64,000 bases of DNA, taken from NCBI GenBank assembly GCA_014529385.2, contig CM043962.1, positions 50,482,598 to 50,546,597 on the forward strand, written 5' to 3'. The translations under genes and the position numbers were made by a program. The notes beneath the pieces were generated by a model that saw only the letters and a list, made by a program, of their open reading frames with translations, ran no database searches and was not told where the DNA came from. Below, piece by piece: positions 24,319-35,100 of the stretch (the first letter of the stretch is position 1; the number at the start of each line of letters is the position of its first letter). Origin of the DNA: Adiantum capillus-veneris (Eukaryota; Streptophyta; Polypodiopsida; Polypodiales; Pteridaceae).

Positions 24319-25251
24319 TGTCAGGAGTTTTTTCGAGCAAGGAATTGCGCATATGTACATACACATGCATGGTGCATCAAATAAAGGATTGCCCATTTTC
24401 CTTAGCCAGGTGGTTATGTGGGGCCCACATGTGTACAGGTAGGACAGTGTGTACATAGTGCATCGATTTTCACTATCACTAGTACCAGTATGTTTTTTCT
24501 ACAATAATGAGGAGCTTATAGCGCGTAAAACTTCTCGAGGAAGCTATCCGCGGGCCGACGACGTGAGGTCAGCAGGTGCGTTAGATGGCATCTAGTGGCG
24601 TCAGGAGGGCGAACGAGGTCAATACTTGCACGCGGAGAAGTACGGACACAACGTGGGTGTTTGCTTGTGCGATTATGCAGAAAGGTCATCATGAGGACCT
24701 TTTTTTGGGGCCACTTCACGTGGTGGCGAGATGCATTATTGAAAAAAAGCTGAGTGCTAGGTGTGCGAATGATGCAAACAGATGACAACTATGCACTGCG
24801 AGGTCAGTTTTTGGCCTGTTCGGGGTCCGTTTGAGGTCATCTAAAAGGCCAAGGGTGCCCAACTAATAAAGCTATGTGTGGGAACTGAAAAAACAGAGAG
24901 AAGACCAGAAAAAACGTGGAGAAGAGAGGAGGAACAGCCGTAGGTGTGTTTTTTGGGTTTTTGGAGCCTGTTTTGGCCGTAAACTGCTCATCCGAGGTCG
25001 GATTTGAGCACTTTGACATTGTAAACTGGGGTTTTGGGCCGTTCCGGACGCGATGGCGCTGTCCATTTTGCCAAATTCCTCACTCTTTTTCTGCTGTTTT
25101 TCTGTGTAATCTTCTCCGGTGAGTGAAGCTTCTTCTCCAATTTGTGATTGTATCTGGTATATTTTACCCATTTTGTGTGAGCTATTTTCCCCTTGGTGTT
25201 GGCCCAAGCTCATTTGTATCTAATTATCAGAATTTCTCCTCTTTTGAGCTG

Positions 25252-25307
<56 letters not shown>

Positions 25308-25482
25308 TGTGTGGAGTGGGAAAGTGGATAGTCTCTCTCCTCTCGCTCCATCGGTGTGTTCCCTGTCTCGGCCAGGTGGATTGTGTAAGCCGAGTGGTGC
25401 CCCATAGTGTGTGTGTGTATCTTTCCAAGAGTGTGTGTCGGGTCGTTATAGAGGCGCTGTGTGTGTTTTCATCCCGCTCACA
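24319..25482 (+). repeat. Element B 3' LTR
   Basis: 1164 bp, nearly identical to 20567-21708. The (GT)n tract here spans about 25257-25306. Confidence 0.9.
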
Positions 25483-25923
25483 ACGCAAGTGACTGAAATC
25501 TGTACTACGAACGAATGCTATACGAAACAGGATTTAGAATCATTGAATCGATCTCAAACTCAAGGGGAAGTCTATACACTAGGTAAGAACAACACCCTAA
25601 AGACTTGAACTGCAAAATCAACCTATAATCACTCCGTGCGGTAAACGCGTATGAAGACAGGTCGAAAAATACAGGTGACCGAAACTTGACCCCGATGGTA
25701 CTAATGCGTAGCTCTACTTGTTGTGGTTCTATAGATATGCTGCATGCTCCATTCCGACACATGAGTTGGAAGAAAACTCACACCGAAGCTCGTAGGAACT
25801 TACCACACATAGAAGCCGATAGTGCGCACTCTTGGTATCTGTGCGTAGCTCTCGCCGTTGCTAACACAATGGCGGTGTCGCTTCTCCAATGGCGGCTCCG
25901 TAGCTCGCGTAGCAAGTAGATAA

Positions 25924-25992
<69 letters not shown>

Positions 25993-26283
25993 ACACAGTC
26001 ACGGCGCTCCAAAAACTCACTTTGATTAATAAAACTGAATCCTCTTTAGGTTACAAAAACTTTGGCTTATATACCTCAGTCTTGGAGGTGAGAACATCTC
26101 TAACTAATTACATCAACGAGTGAAATTACTTCGGGATTACAAGCTGGAAACTCAATTGAGTCCCATTACTTAATGAATGGCTCAATTCAAAATCAATGTC
26201 GGAAAGACATTTATTACAATCAATGGTCACAAAAATGATGAGTGTGAGCAAAAATGTGGGTGTGATCCTCTGCTGGCTCAACA
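25483..26283 (-). repeat. Element A left (3') LTR, second part
   Basis: Matches 43489-44293. Contains a (CT)n tract (25926-25990) at the same place as in the right LTR (43931-44004). Ends GGCTCAACA at 26283. Confidence 0.92.
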
Positions 26284-26297
26284 CTTCCCCCCTTCCG
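26284..26297 (-). promoter_or_regulatory. Polypurine tract of element A
   Basis: Reads GCGGAAGGGGGGAAG-like on the minus strand, directly before the LTR start. It primes plus-strand DNA synthesis. Confidence 0.8.
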
Positions 26298-26333
26298 CGT
26301 TCATGTCGTCCCTGACATGACTTTTATGCTTGG

Positions 26334-29300
26334 TCAATAAAGTCCTGTCGTCTTGAGCATCTGCAAATGTGATTCATATCGTAGGTTGCCGATGGTCAAG
26401 GTTGGGCCGAATATTTTACTTTCGTGGGTGAAAAAGCCGGTGTAGAAAGCTTCTTCGAATGTTTGCATGTGGAAGCTAGGCAAAAACATAATCCTCTGGT
26501 ATAGGAGGTGCAACACTTTTGGAGAAGGCTGCAATGAAAGATCATACATCATATCAGTCACTGTGTCGACCGTCGATAGTAGACTCGAGGTCGTGGCTTT
26601 ATCTGGCGCGAACACTTCAATGCAAGCTAAGAGAGTCTTGTAAATTTTCTTGAGCATCTGACACGAAAGGTCAGGAGAGCCAGCAAAGAGCTTGATGGTG
26701 CCCGTTAGGGTTTTCACCACGTAGGCTTTACCTATTCTCTCTCCTGCCTTTGGTCCTAGCATCCTGGGGTAATTAAGCCAATTTGGCTTCTTTTCTGCAA
26801 TCCTGCCATGCTCTTTCCAGCTTCTGACTCTTGGCATTGGGCAGAAGGTTGCATCCTCCCGAATCTCCTTTGGTGCCTCTACCAAGTAGATGAGGTAGGC
26901 TGGGTATTTGTTCAGCCAACCTTTCCTCCATCTAGGCTGCGAATCTACAATCTTCTTTGATTGTTCCTCTTTTGTGATGTTGCCTTCGTAAAGAGCAACA
27001 TACTGCTCCTCCTCTATTCTCTTTTTCGTTTTTATCACTTCAAACTTCATCAAAGGGAAAGGCAGGCTGGGTTACATCCACTCTTCATGGAGCACTTTTG
27101 TGTCTAGTCCCTGAAGTCTAATGGAGATTAGGAGTCTCCTCTCCCATTCCATTTCCGCCTTGGCACTCTCCTATGTTGACTTTTCTATTTGGTCATGGAG
27201 CCTTTGTTCTTCTTCTTCAGAGATTCCTAAAGTTGAGGCCACCTCTTGAACTGGGGCTGGATCTTCAATTGTGGTTGCCTCTCCAGTTTCTGGTAGCTCT
27301 ATGGCTGATCCACCTGATTCTTCTTGTGGTGTCTCTGTCTCTCTTCTTTGTTGCTCTTGTAGATCTTGGAGCTGTTTGCGGAGGGTCTCATTCTCTGTTC
27401 TTAGTGTTTGATTTTCTAAAGTGAGCCTCTCCTCTGCTGCCAATGATCCCTCCGCAATGTGCAACCTTTGCACTTGCTCTAATCTTAGCTCTCTTTGTAA
27501 GCTTCGGACCTGGTCTTCCAGAGCTGGTACAAGAGCTCCCTCTTGTTCGGTTCCTACTCTGCTAGCTCTAGGGGTAGTCCTGAGTCTAGTGATTGTTCTT
27601 TCTTGGAGCTCGACTCTTTCCCTTAGCTCAATGAGCTCATCTTTAGCCGCCTCCAAGTCGTCTTCCATTCGCTCCCTTGCTTCCTATGCACTTGTTACTT
27701 CTCTTGAAGCCTCGGCTAGCTGGAGTATCAAGCCGTCTCTCTCATTTTCCGCGTCGTAGAGTGATGCTTTATGACTTTCAGATTCAGTCATAGCATTCTC
27801 TAATTTCCTCTGCAACTCGGCTTCCCTTTGTTTGGCTGTCTCAATCTCCACTTCCTTTGCCTTGGATCTTTCTTTGATCTTGCTGAGCAGTTCATGCACC
27901 ATGTGCATGTCTTCTTCATCTTCATCTGTCAACTCTAAAGATTTTTCTGCCACCACCTCCACTGGCTTCGGCTCTTCTAGTACGTTCTGCTCGTCCAGTT
28001 TCTCTTCACTCTCTTTTGTACTCTTTATTTTTTCCTCTGTCCCTCTCCGATCATCTTGTTTTTGTAGGGTGATCCCATAAACTTCCTCAAGGGCCTCTTC
28101 TTCAGTGTACCCTATCGCTACCAGATCCTCATAATCGTTTTTCTTTTGCTGAATTGGATCTATCTCCTTTTCCTTGGTCCCGGCCTCCGGATTTTCCATA
28201 TCAGCCGTGTCCATCTCTACTGTGGTCTCTTCCACAATGATTTCCGTCTTCTTTGGGCTTGGTACATCAGTAAAGGAGGGCTGATTGTCCTCAGTCATCT
28301 TGGCTTTCCCTTTGTTTGCTTGCCCGTCTTTCTCTTGAGGTTCAATAGACTCATCTACTTTCTTCTTCCCCTTGTCGTCCTTTTTCAGCTCAGCTTTTAA
28401 AAGCTGTACTTCCTCTTCAGTGTATGGCTCGACAGGTTGCTGCTCCAGTATAGCTTCTGACTCCTCATAAGCTCTAATATATTGATCATATTGATCAACA
28501 TGTGGCCTGGCTGAGCTAGTTCCGACTTTAGTGGGGTTTGGCACCCACTTTTCTTCAAAGTCCCCCTTTAGAGCTCTTTCCGCTCTAAACTGCTCCACCA
28601 GTCTTTCCATTCTTGCCGCTTTCTGACTTTTGGTTTGCTTGGGAGCAACCTTCTTCTTTGCTTTCTTCATAAGCGGCTCATCCACATCCTCTTCAGGTTC
28701 TGAAACTATTTCTAGTTTCCTGCGTGCTCTTGTGGACGCCCTCTTGGATACTTCAGGCTGTTCTTCCTCCTCATCGGCTTCTCTAAGCCACTCATTCTGG
28801 GAGGGAACCTTTGGCCATTGATCTCTGGCTCCAATAGCTTCATAAGCTATTCTTGTCAGAACTTCAGCTCCTCCTATATACTTTGGCTTCTCGTTGTGCA
28901 TGGAAATTACTTGCTCGTGGATGTGTTGAGCGTAATTCACCTCTTTTGGCATATTTCTCTTCAATGCCCATGTGATGGTAGTTGCAATGGCATGGGGTGG
29001 TGTAGTATACTTTTGCGGTCTTCTACTGCAAATATGGAGAAACTGGTTGTACAGTCGGCAAAGGGTTGCCGCTCTTTGGTCTGCCATATCTCCATAGGTT
29101 GCATTCTGTTTCTTGGACCCATAAACCTCTATAGCCTCCCTTCTTTCCCTGACAGAGCTCCCTTTGTTGTGCAGCTTCAATGCATCTGCAATGAGCTGTG
29201 GAGTGATCTGTACCTCTACTTTCTCTCCATCTATTGCTGTCAATGTGGCTTTCCCATCCTTCTGAATGGAGGTTGCCAACTCATACACTCTTCTTGTATC

Positions 29301-29609
29301 TACACCTGATGGTCTCGAGGTGAAGAATCTGTGCAAGTCTGCCCTTTCCAGGTACCTGCTGATGTTCTCTAACCTGCTATAATCCACCAATTCTTGTGGG
29401 ATCATCGGTATATCCACAGCTTGCCCTTGAGGATCTCTGAAAGTCCCCTGGTAGATCTTTATTCCCTCTTGTTCTAGTATTGCTTCCTCCACCCAAGTTT
29501 TGGTTGGCTTGAGGGTTTCTGCTGGAATGTCAAAGGGTTCTGCTTCTGCAAGAGCATCCTTGATTGTCGGTCTTTTTCTCTTCGTTGCCGATAACTTGGC
29601 GGAATCCAT
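26334..29609 (-). pseudogene. ORF3 of element A: plant-transposon-like domain plus coiled coil
   Basis: One frame from the ATG at 29609 continues to 26334 (about 1090 codons) and is broken only by TAG at 27684-27686, TAG at 27171-27173 and TAA at 27072-27074. Residues about 100-280 (HRFFTSRPSGVD, VQITPQLIADALKL, LCRLYNQFLHIC, then IGGAEVLTRIAYEAIG) resemble the 'putative plant transposon protein' domain. Residues 300-640 are highly charged (KKAKKK, repeated Glu-rich parts). A leucine-heptad coiled coil occupies the part after the first stop. There is no signal peptide or membrane segment, so it is not envelope-like although it sits in the env position. Its function in the element is unknown. 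Confidence 0.65.
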
Positions 29610-29775
29610 GGATCCTGTAACTCCAATTTCAGAAGTTAGCGTCTTTTTAGTACTGAAAGCCGAAATGAAGCTTTTAACTATTCAAATGACTTGAAAATTG
29701 AAACATGAGCTATTTAGGGCCTAAGGATGCAGGGTATGTGAAAAAATATGCAAACTGGGCTCAAAATCATGCTGG

Positions 29776-30785
29776 AGACATCATACGCGTATGATGTCTT
29801 TTGTGTCAAAATGACTTCATATTGGTTGTGCTTGTAGCTGATAGTGTATACATGAGTATCATATGCTTGGATTTGAGTTTGGATACCATTTGGTCAAGTT
29901 TTGGCCAGTTTAGTCTAGTTCAGGCTCTTGGCAAAATTTTAAAAGGGAATTGGATTTTATGATCCAAATTGGATAAAACTTGGTGGTTCACCTTCAAATG
30001 GCATGTAGATCACTTCTGTTTGGTGGTTGAAGCCCTGAGGTGCCAAAATCACATAGTGAGACATCATACGCGTATGATGTCTTTTAGTGTATTTTTGGAC
30101 CAAATTTCTCTATAAGCTTGGATTTGGCTTTAGATAGGCTTATTCAGTGGATTTATGAAGTTTGGATAGATTTTGGGTTAAAAATGGCTCTGGAGACATC
30201 ATACGCGTATGATGTCTTTTTCATCAATTTTTCATGGGATTGGTTCTGTGGACTTCCCATGTACTAGTGAAGGACTGTCCCTACTCAAATCTTGGTTTGG
30301 AATTGAGTATGTTGGATTTGGGCTAAAATAGGCTTTGGATGAAGGATTTTCCCTCAATTGGGCTAATGGGGTGATCCTCTTGACCAAATGGTTCCAAACT
30401 TCATATGTAGCATGTATTAGATATATATAATGGATGTATGATGTCAAATGAGCAGTTTTGGCTCTGTAAGTGCAAATAGACATCATACACGTATGATGTC
30501 TTTTGTGTCAAAATGGTACTTTTTGGTTCCAGATAGCTTGTAGATGTGTTAATCAACAATCCTACAAAGTTTCAATGAGTTTGGAGTTATTTTGACAAAA
30601 TTATGACCAAAAATCAATTTTATGGCCTACTTTGCGTCTTTTTGGTTTTCCTTGGGTTTTCTAACTCCAATTCTCATGATACTTGGTTCATAGGATGTGA
30701 TTAACATGTGGAATGAGGCTATGCACTCAAATGTTGAAATGGATGTGAAAATCATGCTGTGAGACATCATACGCGTATGATGTCT
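29776..30785 (-). repeat. Five 24-bp palindromes spaced about 284 bp in the pol-ORF3 spacer of element A
   Basis: Copies at 29776-29799, 30059-30082, 30194-30217, 30478-30501 and 30762-30785, all with the core CATCATACGCGTATGATG flanked by AGA/TCT. The fourth has a single change at the centre (ACAC for ACGC). Start-to-start steps are 283, 135, 284 and 284 bp. Sequence between copies is weakly similar, so they mark diverged tandem units. See the 5' leader for four more. Confidence 0.95.
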
Positions 30786-32419
30786 TTTCTTGAAATGTTG
30801 GTCTTTTTGTGCAAAGAATGCTTTGTGCTAGTGCCCTAAGCCCTGCTAACTAGTTTTCAACTTAAAAAGTCATCAGTTTAGCTAAAAAGTCCCCTTATAG
30901 GCATTTCAGTCTCCGAAGTCGTCTTTTTGCCTTGGAGTTGAATTTCTTCAACTTTTCTTCTCGAGAGTTACATTTCCAGCTCATTGGATATGTTGTGAAG
31001 CCACCTATTTGGTTGAACTTGACTTTGGCTCCCCGTTCTCCATCTTTCTCCATTTGGTTGCCCGAAAGCGTCTTTTTCACCATCGGTAAGTGAATCAGCT
31101 TTCTTTTGGGTTTTGCTTGCAAACATAAGTCATCCATGTATATTTGAAGCTACTTGTGAAGTTTCATGTCATTTGGTCGTCAATTTTAGCCGTTATGCCA
31201 GAATGACGCTTTGTGTGTCCGCAGCCGAATCGGTTGTTCCGACCTACTTTTGGTGATCCAAACCCGGAGATACTCCATGGTTGCATTGCCCTCGATGTTG
31301 TTAAACTTCCTGAGAAGTTTTGTGTCATTTCGACAACTTTTTCCTGTTTGCCTTTTGCAGGCTCTGTTGACCTAGGGTTTTTCAAGTCGTTCTTTCTCGA
31401 GCTTTGAGTGTTAGAAACCCATCTTCTATGCTAGGGTAACCCACCTCTAAGTTCTTGCAAGGTTTGGTTAGGCGGTTGTGCCCCTACCTAGCGTTCTTCC
31501 CCATTCCCCGTCTGCTCTTGTTTCTTGGTTTTGGTCAGTTTTCGCGACAAAAGTTAACGATAAGCATCAAAAGCTTATGGCAACGAGTCTACCTCTCATG
31601 TCTGGTGTCCTCTAAGCTCTCGTAGCAGTCGTAGAAGGCCGTAGAAGGTCGGATGCTTCTGTGTGCTCTTTGCTCTCTCCAAGAAGGTAATAGTGGAAAT
31701 GAGCTTGAAAGTGATGTGAAAAATATTTAACTTCGGGCTTCCCGGATCACTTGTTACCAAATTTGACATGTGCTCCTATCTCGTCGTGAAATGCACTTTA
31801 GGATTTGAAATTTCTCAATTTGGACTCCGTTTGACCTGTTTCTGAGAAATATGTCCACTTTGCCAAAATTCTGTCATTTCGGGCTTTCCGTAACTTTTTC
31901 AGAATTGTACCCAATTTTTACCATGGGTTGCCCTTGTCATTAGGACCATCACCGTCTATTCTTTTCTTTTTTCCGATCTCATTTCACCTGATTTTTTATT
32001 TTTCTTTTACTTTTATTTAAAAAATCATAAAAAATAAAAGAAAATAGCAAATTGAAGCCAAAAAATTCCAAACATACACGATAAATAGCTGGTAACCCTG
32101 TGTATATGAATATATACTTATTTGTGATTTCTGGATTTGGATTACCACTTTTTAGCTCCAAAAGCACTCTTATTTAGTGATATTTACACGTCTAGAGACC
32201 CAAATTCATCATTTGATCTCTTCTTATTGCAAAACAAGGTATATAAGGGCATAAATATTATCAATATCCGCAATCAAACATAAAAATTGCAAAATCATGT
32301 AAGACACTGCCCTTGTAATATAATTTTTGTTTTTCTTTGTTTTTGGCGCTTGAAGCTGCTTTGTAACTCCTGTATACCTGTATACCTCCCCCCCTCCTAG
32401 TCTGAGTCCTTTCGGACGA
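30786..32419 (-). other. Spacer of element A without recognised gene
   Basis: Untranslated part between the pol tail and the palindrome region. Frames here are short and unlike known proteins. An A/T-rich imperfect inverted repeat lies at about 31992-32045. Confidence 0.5.
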
Positions 32420-33036
32420 CTATGAAGTGTCTGTGGGCGAAGCATTGTAGTTGTTTTGGTCATAAGTTTCCAATGCAATTGTAGAGCGATGATACAACAA
32501 TCTTTCCAATAAAGCTGCTCTTTGTTTGATTGAAGGATTGGTGGTCGGGTTTTGGGTTGGTTTTGGCACTTCGGTAGTAGAATCAGTAGATGGATTCTTC
32601 TTTACTTTGTTGTTCTTTTTCACAATCCAAATCTGCTTCCGCTTTGCTTGTGCTTGCCACAAACTCTTTGCGACCCAAACCTGCTTTGTTCTTTGTGTTG
32701 ATTTCCTCGCCTTGAAATACCTAGGAGTTTCTGTTGATTGTACTGAAGGGAGTTCCTGTTTACAAATCTTTGGGATCCAAATTTGCTTGCTATAGCTTTG
32801 TGCCGTCATGAACTTCTTTGGAATCCAGATCTGTTTCACTGTCCTTGATTGTCTGGAATCACTCTGTTGTCTGGTATTGAAGACTCTGTTTTCCACCTTT
32901 GTGTTCTCTGGCACAACCTTTTTTGGTCTCCAAACCTTTGTTGTTTGCCCTTGTTCGTGGATTCTTCCTTTGGAGTTGGCTCTGCTCCTTTGGTGAACTT
33001 AACTGATTGACTTTCACCTTCGTATTTGATAAGCAC
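32420..33036 (-). pseudogene. Tail of the element A polyprotein with repeated KQIWIPK motifs
   Basis: Behind the second protease the reading continues (YEGESQSVKF at about 33020) through two frame changes. Five copies of a heptad-like motif then follow: TKVWRPK, VKQIWIPK, SKQIWIPK, TKQVWVAK and RKQIWIVK between about 32945 and 32605. Spacing is 15-35 residues of basic, Ser/Gln-rich sequence. The motif is tryptophan-centred and positively charged, which suggests nucleic acid or partner binding. I do not recognise it as a named domain. It is in the same orientation as pol and was probably once its C-terminus. Confidence 0.5.
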
Positions 33037-35097
33037 TTATTCAGAACTCCAGTCAATCATTGCATTGTATTGCTTCTGCCATGGTTGTCCTAGCAATAAT
33101 GGATGTTGTGTAGCTTGGTCTTCAACCACGTAAAACATATGAGGATACACATACTGGTTAATCTGGATATGTAAAACTGCGCATCCGACAGTTTTGATTG
33201 AATTCTCAGAGTAACTCTTTAACTCTTGCTTGGTAGTTTGTAATTTAGTGTCATTTGTCAATTGTCTATATAAACTGAGTGAAAGTAGGTTAGCTTGAGC
33301 TCCTGAATCCAATAGTGCTCTGGCTTTGATTTGGTTGGTTCCTACTTTGCATTCAATGATGGGTTCTTCTTTGTCATTATCCATTTCTGTTATACTGACT
33401 GCGTTTATTCGTATTGCTCCTTCATTGCGCTGTTTCTGACGCAGTAGTTTTCTTTTCTCCATTCTTTCCTTCGCCTCGGCTTGCGCTTCCTCCACAATCT
33501 TTTTCTTTTTCTGGACACGCAGCTTTTCTTGATGTATTTTGAGAAGCATGTCTTGGGTTAGCGGCAAAAGATACCTTTTCACTCTGCATCCACTAATCCA
33601 ATTGGGCATTTCTTCTCCGTCTAATGTAGCAAGCTTGACGGCTCCACTTGGTGATAGATCTTTAATCACCAGAGGTCCCATCCCTCGCTTTTTAAGCTTC
33701 TTAGCATGTTGTTTTAGAGTGTAAACTAAGACATAGTCCCCAACCTTAAACTCTTTAGTCCGCACATGCTTATCAAAAAATTCTTTTTGTCGCCTTTTTT
33801 GAGCGTAGATAGAAGCTACTGCTTTTAGGCAAACCTCATCTAGCTTTTCCAGGTCATCTATTCTATCAGAAAGCTCGTGCCCTGTCCACTCTAGATCCTT
33901 AGCCACCCTTAAGGTTGAAATCAAGAATTCTATTGGTAAGATAGCATTTAGCCCAAAAACCATGTTATATGGGGTCGTTCCTATTGATGTTTTATATTCT
34001 ACCCTATATGCCCATAATGTTGAATGCAACTTCTGGTCCCAGTCAGTTCTCGACTCAGATACAATCTTCGTGAGGACAATGCATATGGTTTTGTTTGTTG
34101 CTTCAGCTTGTCCGCTTGCTTGTGGATGATACGGGGCTGATTTCCTATGGATTAACATAAATTCATCTAGAAGGATCTCTATCACTTCATTTATAAAATG
34201 TGTGCCTCGATCACTCACAATTTCTATTGGCAATCCATATCGTACAAAGACGTATTCATATAGAAATTGTGCCGAGGTCCTGGCATCTGCTTTTTGAGTT
34301 GTCTTTGCTTCGACCCACTTTGTTAGATAGTCTGTAGCCACAACGATGTATTGTGCATGAGTCTTATATGCAGGAGGTGAAATGGGTCCGACATAATCAA
34401 TCCCCCATTTTGCAAAAGCTCTTGCCCCCATCATTGGTCTAAGTGACATATCATCTCTTTTAAGTGGTACTTTGGTCCGCTGACAGTCATCGCACCGTTT
34501 AACATATTCCTCAGCGTCCATATGTAATGTTGGCCACCATATTCCTGCGGCTAAGACAAGTTTTGCTGTCTTATCACCTGAGAAATGGCCTCCACCTACT
34601 CCTCCATGAGCTTGCTCTAGGATTATCACATACTCAGACTCTGATGCACAAATCCTAAGCTGGTTGTCTTTACCTCTCTTATAGAGTTGATCTCCTATTA
34701 AAGCGTAATCTCTAGCTTCTGTCTCTACAGATTTCTGACGAGCTTTTGACGTTCCTTCTGGGAAATTTCTATTTGTGAGATATTCAACAATATACTGACT
34801 CCATTCCGGAGCGATCATTATCTGATATAATGTTGAATACTCTGCTGGCGGTTTTGAGGAATATTTAATATATACAGTGACATATTCATGTACGCTGTCT
34901 TTCATTCCCGGCCAATAGACTCCCAATTGTAACAAATTCCTATATGTGTTCCTTCTTGAACAATGAAATGCACATTCCTGAACATGTGCTTTGCGCAGAT
35001 ATATATTATATTCCTCAGGATTGATGCATAGTCGTAAAACATGATCATTTCCCAATTGATACAACCTTCCTGCAACCAATTGAAGATTCTTGGATTG
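33037..35097 (-). pseudogene. Element A integrase with a second retropepsin (PR2) at its C-terminus
   Basis: 680 codons in frame with the upstream RT part, separated from it by TAG at 35098-35100. In order: a degenerate H2C2 zinc module (residues about 30-75, cysteines replaced), a second intact one (AHGGVGGGHF to CDDCQRTK, about 155-205), and the integrase core with D228 (WGIDYVGP), D290 (VSDRGTHF) and E326 (GQAEATNK), which is a D,D-35-E set. A C-terminal part follows with GPLVIKDLSPSGAVKL and WISGCRVKRYLLPLT. After a basic coiled linker comes PR2: EEPIIECKVG, ALLDSGAQANLLS (aspartate codon at 33307-33309) and PLLLGQPW. The protease active site is intact, unlike PR1. Confidence 0.85.
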
Positions 35098-35100
35098 CTA

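Larger units (their letters stand above)
20567..25482 (+). mobile_element. Element B: gag-only LTR retrotransposon (TR-GAG type) nested in an LTR
   Basis: Two direct repeats, 20567-21708 and 24319-25482, start TGTCAGGAG and end CTCACA. The inside carries a primer-binding-like site after the first LTR (TTGGCGCCCCCAC, 21714-21726), a purine-rich tract before the second (AGGGGGTGGGC, 24302-24312), a gag frame and nothing resembling protease, RT or integrase. The insertion split the element A LTR with a 4-bp duplication, ATGC at 20563-20566 against ACGC at 25483-25486. The uninterrupted LTR copy reads ACGC there, so one base has since changed. The LTRs are nearly identical outside the (GT)n tract, so the insertion is recent. 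Confidence 0.88.

Noticed and set aside
26334-29609. ORF3 as an envelope gene
   Set aside because: There is no signal peptide, transmembrane segment or cleavage site, and the protein is charged and coiled coil.
29776-30785. CRISPR-like array of palindromic repeats
   Set aside because: Steps of 284 bp are far too long, intervening sequences are related to each other, and the setting is a plant retrotransposon.
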